Source: M3007 sp043764095 (GTDB lineage Bacteria > Bacteroidota > Bacteroidia > Chitinophagales > Saprospiraceae). From it: 64,000 nucleotides of DNA. Each line of letters starts with the position of its first letter. The stretch's first letter is position 1. The stretch spans positions 59,231-123,230 of the forward strand of contig JAYUKX010000104.1 in the NCBI GenBank assembly GCA_043764095.1, in the 5' to 3' direction. Positions 52,649-61,903 of the stretch are shown one piece after another. Below the pieces are notes generated by a model. That model had not been told where the DNA came from and did not search any database. It was given only the letters and a program-made list of their open reading frames with translations. The position numbers and the translations under genes are program-made.

Positions 52649-52960
52649 GCAATTTCCCATGTGGATCAAAACTAAGGAACGATGAAACAATAACTTACCC
52701 CTTTTGGCTGATTCCTTTCCGCTCATACTGCCTATCTTTTCGTTTAAATAGCCCCACTATTCGCACAAAAAGATACTTGTTTGAGCAAAAACTAATCTAC
52801 CCAAAAGGAGCAAGTTATTGTTTCATCGTTCCTAAGACAGGATAGCAAAACGGATGAAACGGATTTAAACGGATTATTTTGAAACAATCCGCTCTAATCC
52901 GTAAAATCCGTTTCATCCGTTCTCCCATTCAACAACAGGGTGCATGTCACATGGGAAATT
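52649..52960 (+). repeat. Dispersed palindromic repeat family A, copy 4, split by an insertion
   Basis: Without bases 52676-52832 (and one TAA), the sequence is a normal family A element: GCAATTTCCCATGTGGATCA to CATGGGAAATT. It is located between the convergent MFS and giant 2 genes, the same type of site as copy 3 after giant 1. Confidence 0.9.
52676..52832. mobile_element. 157-bp palindromic (MITE-like) insertion within repeat A, flanked by TAA
   Basis: Inverted ends GGAACGATGAAACAATAACT are perfect for 21 bp and continue with few mismatches to about 32 bp. TAA is present on both sides (52673-52675 and 52833-52835), while the empty site in other family A copies (AAAACTAAGACAGG) has only one TAA. 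So this is an insertion with an apparent 3-bp target duplication. The core (TTTCCGCTCATACTGC, ATAGC, CTTGTTTG) aligns with the minus strand of the 2332-2492 element. No coding sequence. Confidence 0.8.
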
Positions 52961-53059
52961 ACTGTGACTCGGAGTTGTCGTATGGCTAAGTATTGAAAAT
53001 CATCTACTTAGGGAGTTTAACCCATTTTCAAATAAGAGAAAAATGAAGCGGAATACTTT

Positions 53060-56000
53060 CTACCGCACCACTGTAACATCTCCTTTGCGTTTCAACTCCA
53101 TACGCCGTCCGCACCATTCTACTTCTGCGGTAAGCCACCACATATAAACACCCGTAGCGGGTAAATTTTGTTTGCGAACGGCATCCCTTGTATCCCAGCC
53201 GCTCCCCAAATCCGTACTGCGCGCAACCAGGCTTCCCCAACGGTCGAATACCTCCATTTTGTAAGAAAATACCTGAATATTGGGTGCAAACATGGGTATA
53301 AATACCGCATTTACGCCGTTTTCGTCTTCTGGAGCCACTACATTGGGCAAATAAACAATGGACTGATCGGCTGGTAAATCGGCCCAAATTACTTCGGTTG
53401 AACGGCTGAGCGTTTCGCAGTTGTTCTTAACCTGCAAGGTAAAAATACCATCATCCGTTGCTTTTATTTTGGGGGTTGTAGCACCCGTATTCCACAACCA
53501 TTCGAGGCCATTGGTATCACCGCTCCATTGCGGTTGCAATACGACAAAAGGCGTATCACAAGGCAGGCGCACCGTTTCGGGCAATTCAAGGCTTAATGGC
53601 GCTGACGAGATCACATCGATTGAATCCGAAAAAACGCAATCATGGTCATCTTTGACCAAAACGATGGCTTGTCCCGCAGATAAGTCCTTAAATAGCGGTT
53701 CATTTTGCCAAACAATATTGTTTTGATCTATGCTAAATGTAAATGGTGCTGTACTTCCGTTTAGGTTACTGATCGCAATTTCGCCCGTTGGTATATTCGG
53801 GCAGGAGGACGTTGCCTTGAGGTTAAATACCGCAGTTGGCCACGGCTCAACGGTGACAAAAACCGTAGAATCGCATTCCCCTTGTTGGGTGGTAAAATGA
53901 AATTCGTAGGTTTGGCCAGCAGCCAGTTCCTGTCCATTGTACGAATAGGTATCATTTGGGCAAATATTGACCGAAATATCCGTCATTTGGAGCGGTAAAG
54001 CGGCCACGGTCAGTTGTACAACCGAATCACAACCTGTCTCTGGATTTAGCAAGGTAAATGTTGTGGTTGTACCGGCCAACACTAATGCGCCATTGTAGTC
54101 ATAAAAAGTACCTTCACAAGCCTCTACGCTGCGTTGTACGTTTGGAATCGTATGGGCTAACACTTGAATGGTCACCAACGAATCGCAGCCCGTCAGGGGA
54201 TTGGTTAAGGTAAATACCTGCGAAGCACCCACCGGAATGGCCGTTCCTTGGTAAACAAAACTCTCTGTTGGGCATACTTTTTCGGTTCTGCTGGAGGTAG
54301 CAATGGGCAATGGCACCACTTGAATGGTGACTATTGAATCGCAGCCAGTTAGAGGATTGGTTAAGGTAAATACCTGCGAAGTACCCACCGGAATGGCTAT
54401 TCCTTGGTAGGTAAATGTCCCCAATGGGCATACTTTTTCGGTTCTACTAGAGGTTGCAATGGGCAATGGCTCTACTTGAATAGTGACCAATGAATCGCAA
54501 CCTGTAACGGGATTGGTTAAGGTAAATGCCTGCGAAGTACCCACCGGAATGGCTGTTCCTTGGTAAGAAAAAGACCCCAATGGGCATACTTTCTCGGTTC
54601 TGTTGGAGGTTGCAATGGGCAATGGCACGACTTGAATCGTCACCATCGAATCGCAGCCCGTAACTGGATGGGTTAAGGTAAACGCCTGTGTGTTACCCAC
54701 TGGAATGACCGTTCCTTGATAAGTAAAAGACCCCAAAGGGCATACTTTTTCCGTTCTAACAGAGGCCGCAATAGGAAATGGCACAACATTCACCTGCACC
54801 GTAGAATCGCATAAATAAGCATTTTGAGTGGTAAATATTTTCGTGCTACCTGCTGGAATACTAATGCCATTGTAGGTGTAACTCTCTCCTATACAAACGT
54901 TTTTAGTGATCGTTGTGATGGGAATAGTACATGCTTTTTTGTGTAATAAGAAACCTGTGGTTGTTTTGGAATCACAACCGATTAACTCGGCATCCTGTTG
55001 GCCAATTACGATGTCCCAATAGATCGGAAGAGCGGTACTATCCAACGTCACCGTATATGAAACCGCTGAAATATCGGGAAAAACAACCGTTCCATTTACA
55101 GTGCTGGTACTTTGTTGTAATGTATCATTTTTCCATAAATTTAATGCAATACCATTGATTAAAGTATCAGCAGGATCGATGATGCCATTGTCGTTTACAT
55201 CGCTCCATACTTTTGCAAAAAGATCGCCAGTGCCGATATAAAGGGTCAAATCCAGTGGATCACTGATGGCATTGCACCCCATAGTATCACTAACTGCCAC
55301 ATAGTAAGAACCAGTTTGTAGTGCTACTAAATTGGGTGTTGTAGCACCCGGAATAGGAACACCATCGAGGTACCATTGCCAACTTGTAATATCGGGAATA
55401 GGATTGATACACAACGTATCGGCGGCACAACGGGTATGGCAACCACCTGGAATGGCAGCGATATTGGGGCCGGGCTGGATAATTACCTTGTTGCTTTCTG
55501 CACTACATTGGTATTGATTAATCACTTTTACAAAAAACCTGCCGGGGTCTTTGGTTGTAAAAGAAGGGCCTATTTCGCCATTATTCCAAAAGAAAAGCCA
55601 TTCGGGAGGCTGTGGCCCGTTATAAGTCACAAGACTGGGTGTTCCGGCACAAAATTGATTGGTCGAAGCCGTAAATCCTTCGGGAACCGGATTGACATTC
55701 ACCGTAAACGGCGGTGTGACCGAGGTACATCCTGTCGTGGTATTGGTGATCGTAACAGCATAGTTGTAATTGCCAATCGTTAATAAATTATCCCGATCAT
55801 CGGTAAAAGATTGGTCGTCGCCGCTGCCCAAACCGCCACTCCATTGGTAACTGTAATTGCCATTATCGCGTACCTCAAGGAATACATCTTCGCCTTTACA
55901 AACATTCAAGATATCTTTTACAATGCCTACCAGTTGACCATCGGCGTTATAGATTTGCCCTGTTATGATCCCATCGGGTGCAGGGTTGGCCTGAATCGTT

Positions 56001-59000
56001 TTGGCGGTGGTATAAGTACAACCATTAGGTGTAGAAATGGTAACAGCATAAACCCCTTCGTCCGCTGCGGTAAGGGTATTGGTTGTACTTCCATCCGACC
56101 AAATATATTGCGCCGCTGGCCCACCGTCTGGTGCATTAAGCAGGATGGAGACCCCTTCACAAATGATGGATTGTGCAGGGGTAATACTCCCGCCCAAGGT
56201 ATTAGGCCCTATGACAATGGGTACGGTTTGTTTACTTTTACAGCCATTTACTGCTGTGGCAGTTGCTTCAATATTATAGGTTCCTGCTGTATTATATTGA
56301 TGAAATGCAGCATTGCCCGTAGATAGATTTAATACTCCAGAACTGGGATCGCCAAAATTCCACGATAAGTCTGTTATGTTATTGGAAATATCAGCCTGAA
56401 TGGCGGTGGATGTACCCGCACAGGTCACCAATTGAGGTATTAAACTAAATGTAGGTGAATCAGGTATATTGACAGAAACCGTTGCCGTGGATGTACAACC
56501 GGTACTTGCAGTTACCGTAAGCACCACTTTATAAACACTTGTGCCTGAAAAAGCCCAAGCAGGATTTACCAGCACCGAGGTATCTGTATTGGCCGAAGCA
56601 AAATCATTGAAATCCCAATGCCAAGTGGAATAATCTGGGGCGCCGGGCACAAATGTGCTTTCATCTTTAAATTGTGTGGGTGTATCTTTACAGCCCGGTA
56701 ACAGACTGAATTGGGCTTTTACCAACACATCCAATACCTGAGCAATACTGCAATAAGTGCCATCGGTCAATCTCATGGAAAGTTGTATGATATATATACC
56801 GGCATTAGGAAATTTATAGGAAAACGTAGGAATACCATTGAAATTTGCCAAATCCGGGAAGCCTTGTCTCCGAACGCGCCACTGTTCCGTGCCAGGAACA
56901 ATGGGTGTTGTTATATTAGATGTAAAAACAAACGAATCACACCTCATGGTAGGTGTAATGATAATGTTCAGGCTTGGGCAAACTAAACTAATGCCGATTG
57001 TTGGAGGAGGATCGGGATTAACGCTGCCCACAGGCACGCAATATGCTTGTACCCTAACGATGCCATCTGTGTCGCTACAACCATATATATTAGTCGCTTT
57101 TACCTGATAATATCCTGTATCTACTGCGGTATAAGCACTATCAGTACCTACAATTACGCCATCGCGCCGCCATTCGTATTTATAATCGCCATTAACGTTG
57201 ACCAGTGCTTCAAAATTAACTTCGATGGGTTCATTACAGAAGGAAAGCCGATCGTCAGTTGAAAGCCACACATTGGGTCTAGGATACTGATTTACAATAA
57301 ATTCTTTTGTTCCTTTACATCCGTTGTTATCTGTGACGATCAGCGCGTAGCTACCGGGCCCTACTACTGTACTAAATGCGGTTGAAAAAGTATTGCCGTT
57401 TTCGCTTTTCCATTCGTAACCAAAGAAAAAACCATTTGCATCCAAAGTGGCTGGAATACCTGGGCATACACCTGTGGGATAAATAGGGTCTGCCACAGGA
57501 GTTGCCCACACCTTTACCGCGTAAGTTGCTTTTTTACCACAAATACTCGCTGTAACCGTGTGATTTCCGGGTGTATTCCAATAAATTTCGATATTGGCAG
57601 TGCCTTGTCCTTCCTTTATCACACCAGCACTGGCGGGCACAATGGTCCATGTGTAGGTCACATTTGGATAAATTTGAGCCGAATAGGCCGCCTCGTTATT
57701 TTGGCAAATGTACGCCACGCCCGAAATCGTAATATCGGGTATTTCGCTGACGGCTAATTCCACCGGATCGCTACTACAACCAAGGCCATCTATGGAAACA
57801 TGTCGGGCTTTGAGCCACCGTGGGCTACCGGTTTCAAAAGCAACGGCTACTTGCGCGCCTTCCTCGAAAATATTTGCATTATATGAGTTTTTTATTTCCC
57901 ATTTTACATTGTACAGGTCGGATATACCAAGGGCTTTATACGTCATTAGACTACCCGCGCAATATTGCAAAGGCCCACTAATGCCGTTGAGTGGAGGGGG
58001 GCTAGGGGGGACTTCAATTTTCCATTCGGCACTATCGGAACAGGTATTGGACACGCCGCTACCAAACGGAACGGCGAGTAACCTGTACCTGCCTGGACCA
58101 GCAGAAAAAGTAATATTTACGGTTGAATTGTACTGAATAGCACCTGTTTGTGTGCCATCGGGGCCAAATAGTGTCCATGCTGAGTTAATTAATGCATTGC
58201 TATCGGTTATCTTAGATTTGTAAACACCCGTTGCTCCATCACAATTTTCTAACGCCCCAATTATTAGAAAAGGTTTGCGGACTTTGACCAACAACGTATC
58301 GCGTCCTTTACAACCTAAAAAACAATTATCATATTCCACCACCACACCTGTACTCACCGATCCTCCCGACCATTGTACGGTGATACGGTTGCGGCCTTGT
58401 CCGTCCACAATCTTGCCATTGGAGGCATTACCCAGTATAGACCAAATATAATTGCTTCCTTCAAATTTGGTAATTGTATATTCTTCTTCGCTATTGGGAC
58501 ACACCCTGTCGCGGCCTTCGATCTCCGCTAAATCACTAATGATCGGAATTTGAGCAATAGTAGTAGCAGGACAGGTCCCACCACTGGCGCATGCCGTCGT
58601 ATTGAGTGCAATAGTACCTACCGAACCCGATCCCCAAAGTACCGAAATGAAATCGTCCATACTGCCACCGCCTGCGGTCACCGTACCATTGGGAGATACC
58701 GACCAATTATAGCTACCACATTGTTCACTCGCGGTATAAGTGGCGGCTTCGCCCAGACAAAGCGTATTAACACAGTCGAGCGATGACGCAACCGCATCCA
58801 ATACTTCCACCATGATGCTCGTGGTATCGCTGCAAAGACATGCTGTACGGGCAATTAACAGCACCGAATACGTGCCGGGTAGCCCAAAAGTATGTTGTAC
58901 ATCCTGTGTTTTAATATTGGAAAGGTTATCGCTAAATTGCCACTCAAACAGTTGTGCGTCTGTACTTTCGTTGGTAAACCATACTTTTTGCCCTTTGCAC

Positions 59001-60826
59001 ACTTGAATAGTACCGTTGGTAGCAAGCGGGTTGGTCGTAAATTGGGCAGTGGGTATGGGCGTTATTTCAATACATCTAGAGCCACAATATAAATAAGTAA
59101 AGGTAGATCCCTTTACTTCCACAAGCCCTGTACCCGCTGAGCCCCAAGTGACCGTTATTTCTTTTGTATCGGGACTAATAACATAAGATTGCGCGCCACT
59201 TACCGACCAGTTGTACTTGGATGGGAGTAATTTACATTCTTCGGCTAAGGGATTTATACTGTAGGTTACTGTTGTATTGGGGCATGTTTTTTCACAAACC
59301 AACGAATTGGGCGAAGTTCCGGTAACATTACAGTAGGCCGAATTGGAGGAATTGATGACAAGAGCAGCCGATAATGAATAATTGGGTACTTGGGTATAAA
59401 GAGTAGTAATTACTTGTGCCCAGCCAGCCGTATAGACTGTTACACTATAAATTGCTCCATTGCAAGGAACGTTGATCGAAGTGCTCGGACTCCCATTACT
59501 CCATGTAAAAGAGTTGACTCCGAGCGATATAGGTCCACCGGTATTTTTGATAATCAATGAAGCGGTGGCTGCAGATCCACAGCCCTCAATAACTTTATCT
59601 ATATAAAAATAATTTGATAAATTGATATTTGCGCAAGCCGATTTTGTACAAAGACCATTAGTAACTGTTACGCAGTAGTTGCCATTGCCAATCGAAGTAA
59701 TGGTAGGTGTATTACCTGGAATTGAGGTAAAAACATCTTTTTTCCAAGTATAAGTGAGTGGGTTTGTATTGTTGGGGAATATAGTAGTAGCCGTTAATGT
59801 GTTGCCATTTGATGTTAGGCTTAAGGAACAGTCGTTATTCGCAATGCCGGCTAATGTAAAAGTTTTGGTCGCCACACAGTCGCCACTATAAACTGTAACA
59901 GTATATAAGCCAGGACTTAAATTCGCTAGATTTTGGTCGTTGTTTGTCCCAGCGATATGACTCCAATCAAAAGTATATAAACCATTTCCACCATTTACCG
60001 ACAAAGTAATACTACCCTGACTTTGTGCCACTGGTGTTTCTTTTATTAACCCATTAATATTGATATTATTAAACATTTCGGCGGTAGTTTCTACTTGACT
60101 TGAAATAGTACAACCATTTGCATCCGTCACGGTCAAAGAATAAAGACCTGGGCTTGGGTTCGAAATATTAGCAGGATTATTCGTGCCACCGTAATGTGCC
60201 CAGTCGTATTTGTAGGGTTGGGTTCCGCCCATAACTGTGGTGATAATAGATCCATTGGATAGGCCTGAACATCCGGGACTTATGGTATTAAAATCCATAA
60301 AAAAGCAAGGCGGACTAGTAATTTCGAAGTTTTTTATTGCGGTACATCCTGTGGCATCTGTAACCGTCACGTTGTAGGTGCCTTTGCATGCGCCAGTAAG
60401 ATCTTCAAGTGTACTTGCGCTTGACCATAAGTAAGTATATGGCGGTGTACCTGCACTCACCGTAACATCCACTGCGCCCGTACAACCACCACTATAACAC
60501 GCCTCTGGTGTAATAATCCCCGAAATATTCATTGTTCCGGGGTTGCTTTGTACCGTTGTTGATTGTACTGCTGTCACACCCGTACAACCGCTCGTTACTG
60601 TTACGGTATAAGTTCCGGGTGCAAGCCCTGAAATATTTTTGGTGGTTTGACCATTAGACCAATTGTAACTGAATGTATTACAATTACTTATGGTTGCGGT
60701 GGCGGTTATTGCACCGTTCGAAGACCCACATGCAGCATTGGTGGCGACTAGTGAAATATTCAATGAATTTTGCCCAAATAATTGAAATGCAATAAAAAAG
60801 GCACAAAAAGTAAAGAATTGTTTCAT
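53060..60826 (-). CDS. Giant surface protein 2: paralogue of giant 1
   Basis: A 2588-aa product beginning MKQFFTFCAFFIAFQLFGQ (signal peptide). The domain order is that of giant 1: N-terminal SprB-like repeats ('GTYNVTVTDATGCTAIKNFE', 'GLYSLTVTDANGCTISSQVE'), PKD domains, an SdrD-B-like region ('KVWSDVNDNGIIDPADTLIN'), four 52-aa modules, and the T9SS type B C-terminal domain ('VVAPEDENGVNAVFIPMFAP', 'MEVFDRWGSLVARSTDLGSG'). Aligned stretches are about 70-80 percent identical by eye in the C-terminal two thirds, lower in the N-terminal repeats. Both are probably sorted by the same T9SS machinery, which is not encoded in the window. Confidence 0.93.
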   Translation of the reverse strand: MKQFFTFCAFFIAFQLFGQNSLNISLVATNAACGSSNGAITATATISNCNTFSYNWSNGQTTKNISGLAPGTYTVTVTSGCTGVTAVQSTTVQSNPGTMNISGIITPEACYSGGCTGAVDVTVSAGTPPYTYLWSSASTLEDLTGACKGTYNVTVTDATGCTAIKNFEITSPPCFFMDFNTISPGCSGLSNGSIITTVMGGTQPYKYDWAHYGGTNNPANISNPSPGLYSLTVTDANGCTISSQVETTAEMFNNININGLIKETPVAQSQGSITLSVNGGNGLYTFDWSHIAGTNNDQNLANLSPGLYTVTVYSGDCVATKTFTLAGIANNDCSLSLTSNGNTLTATTIFPNNTNPLTYTWKKDVFTSIPGNTPTITSIGNGNYCVTVTNGLCTKSACANINLSNYFYIDKVIEGCGSAATASLIIKNTGGPISLGVNSFTWSNGSPSTSINVPCNGAIYSVTVYTAGWAQVITTLYTQVPNYSLSAALVINSSNSAYCNVTGTSPNSLVCEKTCPNTTVTYSINPLAEECKLLPSKYNWSVSGAQSYVISPDTKEITVTWGSAGTGLVEVKGSTFTYLYCGSRCIEITPIPTAQFTTNPLATNGTIQVCKGQKVWFTNESTDAQLFEWQFSDNLSNIKTQDVQHTFGLPGTYSVLLIARTACLCSDTTSIMVEVLDAVASSLDCVNTLCLGEAATYTASEQCGSYNWSVSPNGTVTAGGGSMDDFISVLWGSGSVGTIALNTTACASGGTCPATTIAQIPIISDLAEIEGRDRVCPNSEEEYTITKFEGSNYIWSILGNASNGKIVDGQGRNRITVQWSGGSVSTGVVVEYDNCFLGCKGRDTLLVKVRKPFLIIGALENCDGATGVYKSKITDSNALINSAWTLFGPDGTQTGAIQYNSTVNITFSAGPGRYRLLAVPFGSGVSNTCSDSAEWKIEVPPSPPPLNGISGPLQYCAGSLMTYKALGISDLYNVKWEIKNSYNANIFEEGAQVAVAFETGSPRWLKARHVSIDGLGCSSDPVELAVSEIPDITISGVAYICQNNEAAYSAQIYPNVTYTWTIVPASAGVIKEGQGTANIEIYWNTPGNHTVTASICGKKATYAVKVWATPVADPIYPTGVCPGIPATLDANGFFFGYEWKSENGNTFSTAFSTVVGPGSYALIVTDNNGCKGTKEFIVNQYPRPNVWLSTDDRLSFCNEPIEVNFEALVNVNGDYKYEWRRDGVIVGTDSAYTAVDTGYYQVKATNIYGCSDTDGIVRVQAYCVPVGSVNPDPPPTIGISLVCPSLNIIITPTMRCDSFVFTSNITTPIVPGTEQWRVRRQGFPDLANFNGIPTFSYKFPNAGIYIIQLSMRLTDGTYCSIAQVLDVLVKAQFSLLPGCKDTPTQFKDESTFVPGAPDYSTWHWDFNDFASANTDTSVLVNPAWAFSGTSVYKVVLTVTASTGCTSTATVSVNIPDSPTFSLIPQLVTCAGTSTAIQADISNNITDLSWNFGDPSSGVLNLSTGNAAFHQYNTAGTYNIEATATAVNGCKSKQTVPIVIGPNTLGGSITPAQSIICEGVSILLNAPDGGPAAQYIWSDGSTTNTLTAADEGVYAVTISTPNGCTYTTAKTIQANPAPDGIITGQIYNADGQLVGIVKDILNVCKGEDVFLEVRDNGNYSYQWSGGLGSGDDQSFTDDRDNLLTIGNYNYAVTITNTTTGCTSVTPPFTVNVNPVPEGFTASTNQFCAGTPSLVTYNGPQPPEWLFFWNNGEIGPSFTTKDPGRFFVKVINQYQCSAESNKVIIQPGPNIAAIPGGCHTRCAADTLCINPIPDITSWQWYLDGVPIPGATTPNLVALQTGSYYVAVSDTMGCNAISDPLDLTLYIGTGDLFAKVWSDVNDNGIIDPADTLINGIALNLWKNDTLQQSTSTVNGTVVFPDISAVSYTVTLDSTALPIYWDIVIGQQDAELIGCDSKTTTGFLLHKKACTIPITTITKNVCIGESYTYNGISIPAGSTKIFTTQNAYLCDSTVQVNVVPFPIAASVRTEKVCPLGSFTYQGTVIPVGNTQAFTLTHPVTGCDSMVTIQVVPLPIATSNRTEKVCPLGSFSYQGTAIPVGTSQAFTLTNPVTGCDSLVTIQVEPLPIATSSRTEKVCPLGTFTYQGIAIPVGTSQVFTLTNPLTGCDSIVTIQVVPLPIATSSRTEKVCPTESFVYQGTAIPVGASQVFTLTNPLTGCDSLVTIQVLAHTIPNVQRSVEACEGTFYDYNGALVLAGTTTTFTLLNPETGCDSVVQLTVAALPLQMTDISVNICPNDTYSYNGQELAAGQTYEFHFTTQQGECDSTVFVTVEPWPTAVFNLKATSSCPNIPTGEIAISNLNGSTAPFTFSIDQNNIVWQNEPLFKDLSAGQAIVLVKDDHDCVFSDSIDVISSAPLSLELPETVRLPCDTPFVVLQPQWSGDTNGLEWLWNTGATTPKIKATDDGIFTLQVKNNCETLSRSTEVIWADLPADQSIVYLPNVVAPEDENGVNAVFIPMFAPNIQVFSYKMEVFDRWGSLVARSTDLGSGWDTRDAVRKQNLPATGVYMWWLTAEVEWCGRRMELKRKGDVTVVR
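54146..54769 (-). repeat. Four tandem 156-bp (52-aa) coding repeats in giant 2
   Basis: Units such as ATSNRTEKVCPLGSFSYQGT then AIPVGTSQAFTLTNPVTGCD. 624 bp equals exactly 4 x 156, against 5 in giant 1. Within this array the units are more alike than the corresponding units of giant 1. Confidence 0.9.
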
Positions 60827-61113
60827 AAAATGAAGAAAGTATAAATGTGTGAAGGTGGTTTATTTTGGCACAATGTACACGTGTTCATACATTGAGAGGT
60901 AGTTAAATGTGAACTTTTGCTAACAGAATGCAAAAAATAATGTGTTGTCCTTTTTTACAGTGGTTCTCGGTTTGCAAAAAATATTAACACACAACGGGCG
61001 AATTGATTATTTTAGGAAATTTTGATCATTAAAAAAAGCCTGATTGGTTTGATATAAAGCCGATAAGGACATATTGTGTTCAACCCTAAAGTGCCTATGC
61101 ACCAAATGTGCCT

Positions 61114-61190
61114 ATTGTCGGGGCGATACCCCCAGCCCCGACAATATCCCAATATTCTATGAGTGTTCACTTGGGTTTAGAATTAGGATT
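61114..61190. repeat. Dispersed repeat family E, copy 2
   Basis: Perfect 11-bp hairpin arms ATTGTCGGGGC / GCCCCGACAAT with loop GATACCCCCA, then ATCCCAATATTCTATGAGTG. The flank matches copy 1 in the same orientation, the hairpin in the opposite one. An in-frame extension of the gene at 61318 runs through this element and is rejected. Confidence 0.75.
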
Positions 61191-61317
61191 AATCAGTAAT
61201 CATCCCGTGTGTTCCGTCAGGGTAAATCATCATCAAAGTGTCATAAATCAAGTATGCAGCCAACGAATGGAGTTATCCGTACGTTATTACCTCAAACTAC
61301 TTAATTCTTTAACTATC

Positions 61318-61821
61318 ATGGGACAATACACAGAAATTACTACGACTAAAGGCGGCACCGTATCGCTACCATTTTCAACAACCAACCAACAACCTACTTC
61401 TTTTTTACAAGTTTTAGAGGACTTAATCGTCCAATCTCAAACCCTCACGGCCAATGTTGTTAGCCTACACCTGCACCTTTCGCGGCAAGCCAACCAAACC
61501 ATAAAAACCAGTATCCTTAGCCAATTTCATTTGGAATTACTGGGCCAAGAAGCCGCTCTTTTGCAGCAGGTGCCACCGCAACACCGTATCCGTTTGCTGA
61601 AAATATCGCAGGCCAAGCACCATTCATTTTGGGAAACAACCGATCTGAATAATCCCGCAGCATCTATGTCGCGCTTAGCATACGAAACCGATCTATTAAC
61701 CGATCGGTACGAACATGCCTTGCCTGCATCTACCCACCAACGCGATCAATTTGCATCTTTGTATTTAATTGGGGCGCATTTAAGTGCTTTGAATACCTTT
61801 TTTTGGGCGTTACAAGGATAG
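61318..61821 (+). CDS. Cytoplasmic helical protein, function unknown
   Basis: A 167-aa product from the ATG at 61318 (MGQYTEITTTKGGTVSLPFS). The rest is helix-rich with many Gln and Leu residues ('FLQVLEDLIVQSQTLTANVV', 'HLELLGQEAALLQQVPPQHR'). There is no signal peptide and no recognised domain. The next gene, a CDF transporter, starts 82 bp later on the same strand but has its own promoter box. Confidence 0.55.
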   Translation: MGQYTEITTTKGGTVSLPFSTTNQQPTSFLQVLEDLIVQSQTLTANVVSLHLHLSRQANQTIKTSILSQFHLELLGQEAALLQQVPPQHRIRLLKISQAKHHSFWETTDLNNPAASMSRLAYETDLLTDRYEHALPASTHQRDQFASLYLIGAHLSALNTFFWALQG

Positions 61822-61845
61822 TTAGTCGGTCTTGGTTTGATTTGC

Positions 61846-61853
61846 TACATTTG
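61846..61853 (+). promoter_or_regulatory. -7 box (TACATTTG) for the CDF gene
   Basis: TACATTTG, 50 nt before the chosen ATG at 61904. Confidence 0.45.
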
Positions 61854-61903
61854 CTGCCCTTTAGCTAGACTTACAGGCTATTTTGGTTCAAAAACACAGC
61901 AAT

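Noticed and set aside
61108..61317. N-terminal extension of the 167-aa hypothetical protein.
   Set aside because: It is translated from the family E hairpin repeat and has no protein character.
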